This document shows, one piece after another, positions 57,545 to 64,000 of a DNA stretch of 64,000 nucleotides (its first letter is position 1; the number at the start of each line of letters is the position of its first letter). The notes beneath the pieces were generated by a model. It was not told the DNA's origin and searched no databases. It saw only the letters and a list, made by a program, of their open reading frames with translations. The translations under genes and the position numbers were made by a program. The stretch is from Galbula dea. Taxonomy: Eukaryota; Chordata; Aves; Piciformes; Galbulidae. The stretch is from the NCBI GenBank assembly GCA_013399015.1, contig VWZX01008144.1, forward strand, positions 421,053-485,052, in the 5' to 3' direction.

Positions 57545-58620
57545 TTACCCCTAGCCTTTAGCTCTTGCTCAGCATTCAGCAGATCCCCTCTGGGGCTGCT
57601 CTTCTCCAGGCTAAGCAGCCCCAGGGCTCTCAGCCTTTCCTCCTGCCAGAGATGCTGCAGTGCCCTCAGCACCTTGGGAGCCTCTGCTGGACTCTTTCCA
57701 GTGGTTCCTTGTCTCTCTGGACCTGGGGAGCCCAGGACTGGACTCAGGACTCCAGATGTGGCCTTCCTACACAGGGAGTCTCCTAGGTGGGGAGCAGAAC
57801 CTCTCCTGACCTGCTGGTCACACTCTTTTTCATGCACTCCAGGAGACCACTGGCCTTCTTGGCCCTGATGGCACATTGCTGGCTCCTGGTGCACTTGTTG
57901 TCCATCAGCACTCCCAGGTTCTTCTCCATGGAGCTGCTTTCCATCAGGTCAAACTCTAACCTGTCTTGGACCATGGAGTTATTCCTCCCCAGGTGCAGGA
58001 CTCCACACTTGCCTTTGATGATCTTCATGAGGTTCCTCTGCCCCTACTCTCAGCCTGTCCTGATCTCACTGAATGGCAGCACAGCCTCATGGGGTGTCAC
58101 CACTCCTCACAATGCTGGACCATCAGCAGACTTGCTGAGGGTCCTCTCTGTCCCTTAATCCACATCATTGATGAAGATGTTGAACAAGACTGGACCCAGT
58201 CCTGACCCTTGGGGAACAGCACTAGCTACAGGCACAGACTCTGTGCTGTTGACCCCAACCCTCTGAGCTCTGTCCTTCAGCCAGTTCCCAATCTCTCATT
58301 GCCCACTCACCTAACCCACACCTCCTAAGCTTGCCTATGAGGATGTTATGGGAGACAGTGTAAAAAACCTTGCTGAAGTCAAGGTTGACAACATCCACTG
58401 CACTCCCCTCATCTCCTCAGCTGGTCACACCATCATAGAAGGCTATCAGATTGGTCAAGCATGATTTCCCCTTTGTGAATCCATGCTAACTTCTCCTGAT
58501 AATCTTTTTTCCTCCATGTACTTAGAGATTACCTCCAGAATGAACCCTTCCATCACCTTTCCAAGGATAGAGGTGAGGCTACTGCCCTGTGATTTCCTGG
58601 GTCCTCCTCCTTGCCCTTTA
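57545..58620 (-). mobile_element. CR1 LINE, C-terminal RT region and start of 3' UTR (copy A)
   Basis: On minus, reading from 58,620 downward, RT-derived text is recognisable. It reaches the remnant of the catalytic FADD box near 58,120 (here degenerate, reading SADG), then KGKCGVLHLGRNN, LGVLMDNK and SGEVLLPT. It ends in the 'gaggaaaggctgagagccct' region of the 3' UTR at about 57,545. Stops and frameshifts make it inactive. The distal 3' UTR and tail are absent. Confidence 0.9.
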
Positions 58621-60120
58621 CAGAATCACAGATTATTAGGGTTTCTTATTAGGGTTTGGAGAGCACCTTTGGAGATCATCTAGTCCAACTCCCCTGCCAG
58701 AGCAGTCTCTCCTAGAGCATGTCACACAGGATGATGTCCAGGCAGGTTTGGAATACCAGCAGAGACAGAGACTCCATCACCTCCCTAGGCAGCCTGGTCC
58801 AGTGCTCTAACACCCTCAAAGTAAAGAAGTTCCTCCTTATCTTCAGAAGGAACTTCCTGTGTTCCAGTTTGTGCCCAGTGCCTCTTGTCCTGTCACTGGG
58901 CACCACTGAACAAAGCCTGGCCCCAGCCTCCTGACACTCACCCATGAAGTACTGATAAGATCCTCCTCAGTCTTCCCCTCTCTAGCCTAACCAGCCCCAG
59001 CTCTCAGCATTTCCCCATGGGGGAATGTTCTAGACATTCTAGTCCCCTAACAATCTTTGTAGCCCTTTTCTGCACCCTCTCCAGATGTTCCCTGTCCTTC
59101 TTGAACAGGGGAGACCAGAACTGGACCCAGGACTCCAGATGTGGCCTCACCAGGGTGGAGCAGAGGGGGAGAAGAACTTCCCTCAACCAGCTGGTCACAC
59201 TATTCTTGTTGCACTCCAGGACACCATTGGCCTTCCTGGCCACAAAGGCTGGCTCCTGGTCATCCAGTTGTGCACTAGGACTCCCAGGTCTTTTTCCACA
59301 GAGCTGCTTATCAGTAGGTCAGTCCCTAACCTGTTCTGGTCCATGGGGTTGTTCCTCCCAGGGTACATTACCCTACACTTGCTCTTGTTGAATGTCATGA
59401 GTTTTTTCTCAGCCCAACTCTCCAGCCTGTCCAGGTCATGCTGGATGGCAGCACAGCCTTCTGTTGTGTCAGCCACTGCTCCCACTTCTGTGTCATCAGC
59501 AAACTTGCTGAGGGTCCACTCTAATCCTTCACCCAGGTCATTGATGAATATATTGAACAGCACTGAACCCAGTACTGATCCCCTTCTTGAGCATGGAGGA
59601 ACTGGTGCTTGAACATAACCAGCTCTCTTGGGCCCCTTACCTTCTAGAGTCCTAACCCATGGAACTCCTCCAAGCAGGTCTCTGAAGAGGTCACATTAGC
59701 CCTTCTGAAATCCAGGGTTGCAATCCTACTTATTGCCCTGCTCCACCAACTCATGGTCACTGCAGCCAAGGCTTCCCCTAAATTTCCCATCCCCAACCAG
59801 ACCTTCTTTGTTCATTATCCCAAGGTCCAGAAGCACACTTCTCATTGGTTCCTCCACCACCTGTGTCAGAAAGTTATCACCAATGCACTGCAGAAACCTC
59901 CTGGACAGTTTGTGCCTTGCTCTGTTGCCTTTCCAGCAAATACCACGGTATTTGAAGTCCTCCATGAGAATCAGAGGATCTGATTGTGAGGCAGCTTTCA
60001 GCTGTCTGTAGAAGCTTCATTGATTTCCTCTCCCTGATCAGGTGGCCTGCAGAAAACACCTACAACAGTGCCACCCATATGAGCCTGCCCCTAAATTCTT
60101 ACCCATAAGCTTTCAACACA
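58621..60120 (-). mobile_element. CR1 LINE with endonuclease and RT remnants (copy B, internally deleted)
   Basis: The 3' end is at 58,621 ('cagaatcacagattattagg' on plus) and abuts copy A. Going towards the 5' end there is a full 3' UTR and then RT sequence at about 59,560-59,195 (FNIFINDLGEG, then KFADDTEVGAVAD, intact FADD catalytic box, and KSKCRVMYPGRNN). At 59,965-59,726 there is endonuclease-domain sequence (RRFLQCIGDNFLTQVVEEP, then KEGLVGDGKFRGSLGCSDHE). The EN C-terminal linker and the N-terminal RT motifs between them are missing, so the copy is internally deleted as well as 5'-truncated. Confidence 0.93.
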
Positions 60121-62191
60121 TTCAACATCCCAGCCTAGGCAGAGCTCAGTGCAGTCCTAGAAGACCTAGGTGGTTGCCCAGCATCATTGTCCATCACCTT
60201 CTCTCTTGGTCATTTTGTGTCCCCACAGAGAGTACAGGACTGGACAGCATGGTTTCCACCTCTCTTGCATGACTATCTGCTCTGTCAGGGCAGGAGATGT
60301 CCCACCCCACTCTCTGCTTCAACCTTGAAGGCAGTGCCTGCTCATGAACCAGCGAGCAGAGTTTCCCTGGGAGTCAAGGCTCAGCAAAGGAGAGGGTCTC
60401 CAGGAGATGATGATTCATGGTTGATCACTTTAGCCAGAGCTGGATTGAATCAGCTCCTCTCTCCTGTGGCTCTGCCAGGTCTCATGGCCCAGGGAGGGGA
60501 GGGAAGAGGAGAAATAATGAGATTTCCCATCCAGAATGGTGGGGGATTTATAGCTGTTGTGATAACCTCGGCCGCCAGCGGGGCTCGCACAAGGAACCAT
60601 GCTGATTTCCAAGTTCCTGATTTACTAAACAACAAGATGAAAAGTCAGCATAAATGACCTCTGCTCACACAAGTGGCAGCTGTGGGGTCCCTGGGACCCA
60701 GCCACGTGGATATAGGAGGGTTAGTGCCCAGGCATCTTGACTCTAAGGTCTCCTCTGAGCTCTGACCAAGCCCAGGCACTGCATGGCAATCCTGACAGAG
60801 CCACCTCACCCGCGATGAGCTGCAGCAGAAGCTACTCAGAGGGAATTACAAAGAGCACAGGGCCTAGCTGGTGGTACCAGAGGCAATGGTTGCATAGCAG
60901 GGTTTGGTGAGTCCAAGCAGGACATTGAGAAACTTCTTTCCCATGCCTTGGGACAGGTCTCCAGAGAGGTGCAGGGTGAGGTTTTCCAGGCCAGACAAAG
61001 CCACGGCCACCCCGATCTAGTGCTGGAGACAGTGCTACTGCCAGTGGCAGGTTGGTCTGCAGACCCTCCAGCCCCCTTCCACCAGCCCTGCTGGGATCCT
61101 GTATGTCCCCAAGGAATCATTGTCCCAGTCCAGGATGTTTCTACTTTCTCTTGCATGCAGCCTCTTTAGACAGCTTTCAGATGCATCCTTCTCCAGAAAA
61201 CACCCCTGCCTTCCCAATCCAGACAGAAGATCTCATGTCCACCAGAAGTGATTGTCTTTGCTGGTGCTACTACTGAGTGTGGAACAAGAATTTAAAAACC
61301 AAGAAAAAAGTTAAAAACTCCAAACCTTCCATGGCTACAGCATGTCCTGCAGCAGCAGGGGAGCAATGATGCATGAAGCACCAGAGCAGGGTTGAAGTCA
61401 TGAGAAGCTGACTGGCTGTCAGGAGCTGCACTGGATGAGGCAAGAGATCACCTGCTGTAAGTGAACAATGGGGCAGAGCATAAAAGTGGCCAAGGGACAT
61501 AAATGATTGGTGCAGATCTTTAACCACCACATTTCCTAGCCTGGCTTGATTTTCTGCTTGTGCCATTGAATTAGCAGATTCTGATAGTGAAGCAGTTAAA
61601 GATCCCTCTGGAAGGGAAGCCTGGGCACATATCACTCTGTCTTACCATAAAAGACACAGAAGGGCCCAAGTGGTTTGAGCAACAGCCCTGAAACTACCCA
61701 TAAAATTAGGAGCAAATTAAAGTGGTGAGAAGGGAAACAGGCAAGTTGGACACATTCCTATCTGGAGAGAGAAGTTACTATCCTGATAAGAGAAAGTGGA
61801 GACAACCTGGCACACTGCCAACACCAAATAGGCTAGGAAAAGCTGCAAAGAGCTGAGTGTGCCTGAGACTAAGGACAGGGAGAAACAATACTGATTTGCA
61901 AAATGGAAACATACAGCAAATCTCTACAGAAGTGCAAGTTTGCGAGGGGCAGAAGCAGGTAATCTGTGGCTCAGTGAAACCACAGTGTCTAAGGCAGAAG
62001 AGTAAATAGAAGGTGCTTGGATGAAGTACCCTGACCTCTTGGAGGTCCATCACTACTGCAGGCCCCAGGAAGGGAGACTGGACGCAGCTTCAGGGGGATT
62101 TGGTGTCCCAGGTCTGTGACTGTGAACTCCACTGCAGGGCTGTGTTCCCAGCATCAGCCTCAACCCAAGAAACAAACAAAGACTTTGGACT
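60121..62191. other. Gene-free stretch
   Basis: A small CpG cluster near 60,566-60,592 (CTCGGCCGCCAGCGGGGCTCG) stands out. Otherwise no exon, CR1 or simple repeat was recognised. Confidence 0.5.
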
Positions 62192-62341
62192 CTGCACCAA
62201 CTCTCATGGAATTCAAGAAGCACTTGGACAATGCTCTTAGACACATGCTGTGACTTTGGGGTTGTTCTGTGCCTAAATAGGAGCAGGTCTCGATGATCCT
62301 TGTGGGCCTCTTCCAGCTCAGGAGATTCTGTGATTCTGTAA
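62192..62341 (+). mobile_element. CR1 LINE tail
   Basis: 'ggaattcaagaagcacttgg', 'acaatgctcttagacacatg', 'gatgatccttgtgggcctct' and 'tccagctcaggagattctgt', ending 'gattctgtaa'. Confidence 0.9.
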
Positions 62342-63926
62342 CAAAATCCCTAAGAAAAAACTGCCTCATTCTTTCCCATTCCATCTACCTGCAGCCATTC
62401 CTGGAAGAACATTCCCTGGATTTGCCACTTCATGTACATGTGGTGGGAGACTGAAAAACTACATTGTGCTAGGAGATTAACATGAGTTTCCTTACCGGTT
62501 CCTCCTCCTAAACTGGTCTGCAGAGCCCAGTATTACATACTGGATCTGGTCCCAAAAACTGCCTTCCAACCTACAGACACTTTCACAAAATTCAGATGTC
62601 TTCCTTGTTCACAGGGGAGGCTGGAGGGTGCATTGCTCTTTGCACACACGCTACATGGTGGTGGCTGCTTTGAGGCTTACAAAGAGGAGAATGTTTCTGG
62701 ATAAACAATCCCATCACATAGCTGACACAGCAGATGATGCAGCAGTTGATGAGCAGAGTCTCCAGCAGCTTCCTCATTTCCCTGGGGCTGTGTGTGATGT
62801 TGTTTTACCTAACTGGCACTCCTGGCCCTGGAGACTCAGGAAACAGACCCTGGCTTGGGGAACCAGGGTTACTGGCTATTGATTTTAGAGTTAATCTTAC
62901 AGAACTTAGTGTGCCAAAATTTATGGGGTAAATCAGTGCCATTCACTGCCCTATGGCATGGTGGTCTGTGTTTGGTACCACCTGTGCAAGGAGAGCTCTT
63001 CAGAAACTATCCTACAACTCCTTTCTGACTGGGAAACATTGTCTGCACCTCTGGTGGGTCTCTTATCTGCACTCCAGGGTGCTTGGGCTTCACCTTTGTC
63101 CCCCCCACAGACTGGTACCAGGCCAGGCAGAGAGCCCAGCCTGCTCTCATCACAGAAAGAATATTTACCAGAGACAGCAAAATTAACTTAGAGCATTAAA
63201 TTCTGCTCAACTTATCACAGGCAATGCAGAGTCCTCCTGGACATCCAGGTCACCTGGGGTCCTGGCTGCACCTTGTCTGACCTGACAGAAGCAAGTCTGC
63301 CCCAGGATAAGGCTCATCCTCCTGCCTAGTAATTAAAGTCTGGCCAAAACAATCAAGACATTTTATTCTCCCAGACAAACTCTCCCTGGTGACCCCAATG
63401 GTTTCCAACAGTGAGGACTTCTCACCTCTGGCTGCAAAACCCCATGGCCAAAAGGGCTTTCAAAGGCTGCAGCCTTCCACCAGTCTTTACCAAACCCCTG
63501 CAATTTCTGCAATAAGTAGTTAAACTGTGCGTGGGCTTCTGTGGCATGGAGCACATGTCTCTAGTCACATATAGACTGTGCTGGGTGATCAGCATGTTAC
63601 TTTACAGTTTCTATCAGCTGCCAGGATTTCATGTCCTTCCTCAGTTTTCATTGTAACCAGTTAGACCAAGAGACTTTTTGACTGGACAGGATGTGTCCTG
63701 CATGCAAGGATTCTCGCACTGACCTTAAAAAAGTACTTGCAAGTAGGGAACAAGGAGGCCAGCACTGAGAAACAGGAGATGGGATGAGGTAAGATAGGGC
63801 AGGATGATATGGTATGTACAATGGAGAGAAGGACAAGGATGGAAGGCAGAAGATGTGTCATGCTAGTGGTGTGACCTGTATGTCCCATCCTCATCTGTGG
63901 AAGCTTCTTACAGGCCTGCTGATACC
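62342..63926. other. Gene-free stretch
   Basis: Unique-looking sequence. Short frames only; no recognisable product, repeat or regulatory cluster. Confidence 0.5.
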
Positions 63927-64000
63927 ACAGAATCACAGAATGTCCTGGGTTGGAAGAGACCCACATCAAGTCCAACTCCTGCCTATGCACAGGACAACCC
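63927..64000 (-). mobile_element. CR1 LINE tail, continues past the window
   Basis: 'acagaatcacagaatgtcct', 'gggttggaagagacccacat' and 'caagtccaactcctgcctat' are the reverse of a CR1 3' end. The copy runs off the right edge. Confidence 0.93.

Noticed and set aside
21331..64000. WNT4 or another neighbouring gene expected upstream of ZBTB40
   Set aside because: No Wnt-type cysteine-rich exon or other conserved protein segment was seen on either strand; the neighbour probably lies beyond the right edge.
1..64000. CRISPR arrays, tRNA or rRNA genes, operons, prophage or retroviral coding regions
   Set aside because: No spaced direct repeats, no tRNA-like internal promoter and cloverleaf signals, and no gag/pol/env-like frames were recognised; the only reverse-transcriptase sequence is CR1.

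Overview
This window looks like avian nuclear DNA. Two things support that. CR1 LINE copies are scattered through it in both orientations, most of them 5'-truncated and several ending in the typical ATTCTATGAT or GATTCTGTGA tail. The one recognisable gene is a vertebrate BTB/zinc-finger gene with ordinary GT-AG introns and a CpG-island promoter. There are no operons, CRISPR arrays or phage or plasmid features. The species cannot be told from the sequence alone.

Region 1 (about 1-21,330) is the 5' half of ZBTB40 on the minus strand. A CpG-island promoter lies at about 20,600-21,330, with CCAAT, NRF1-like, GC-box and YY1-like sites in the order expected for minus-strand transcription. A predicted untranslated exon 1 ends at 21,027. 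Exon 2 (12,516-13,288) carries the start codon, the BTB domain and an acidic linker. Exons 3 (11,754-11,887), 4 (4,022-4,232) and 5 (3,353-3,495) follow. Their phases join without a break and give the first 400 codons. The zinc-finger half of the protein lies beyond the left edge. The introns hold CR1 copies, a 186-bp direct duplication, a G-rich pentamer array and two well-formed but unassigned exon-like segments.

Region 2 (about 21,330-64,000) has no gene I can identify. It holds roughly a dozen CR1 fragments of different ages, including a composite of two copies with recognisable endonuclease and reverse-transcriptase remnants at 57.5-60.1 kb. It also holds a degenerate interstitial telomere-like (CCCTAA)n block at 35.6-36.1 kb, a few simple repeats and some AT-rich islands with clustered transcription-factor-like motifs. 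In human the DNA upstream of ZBTB40 leads towards WNT4, but no WNT4 exon is visible here.

No previously undescribed multi-gene system is evident. The observations most worth a second look are the telomere-like block with a CR1-identical 16-mer inside it, the two ambiguous-base runs that both sit at a CR1 body/tail junction (probably collapsed assembly), the 186-bp duplication in intron 3, the G-quadruplex-capable arrays beside the promoter, the exon-like segments in intron 1, and a perfect 16-bp forkhead-type palindrome in the intergenic region.
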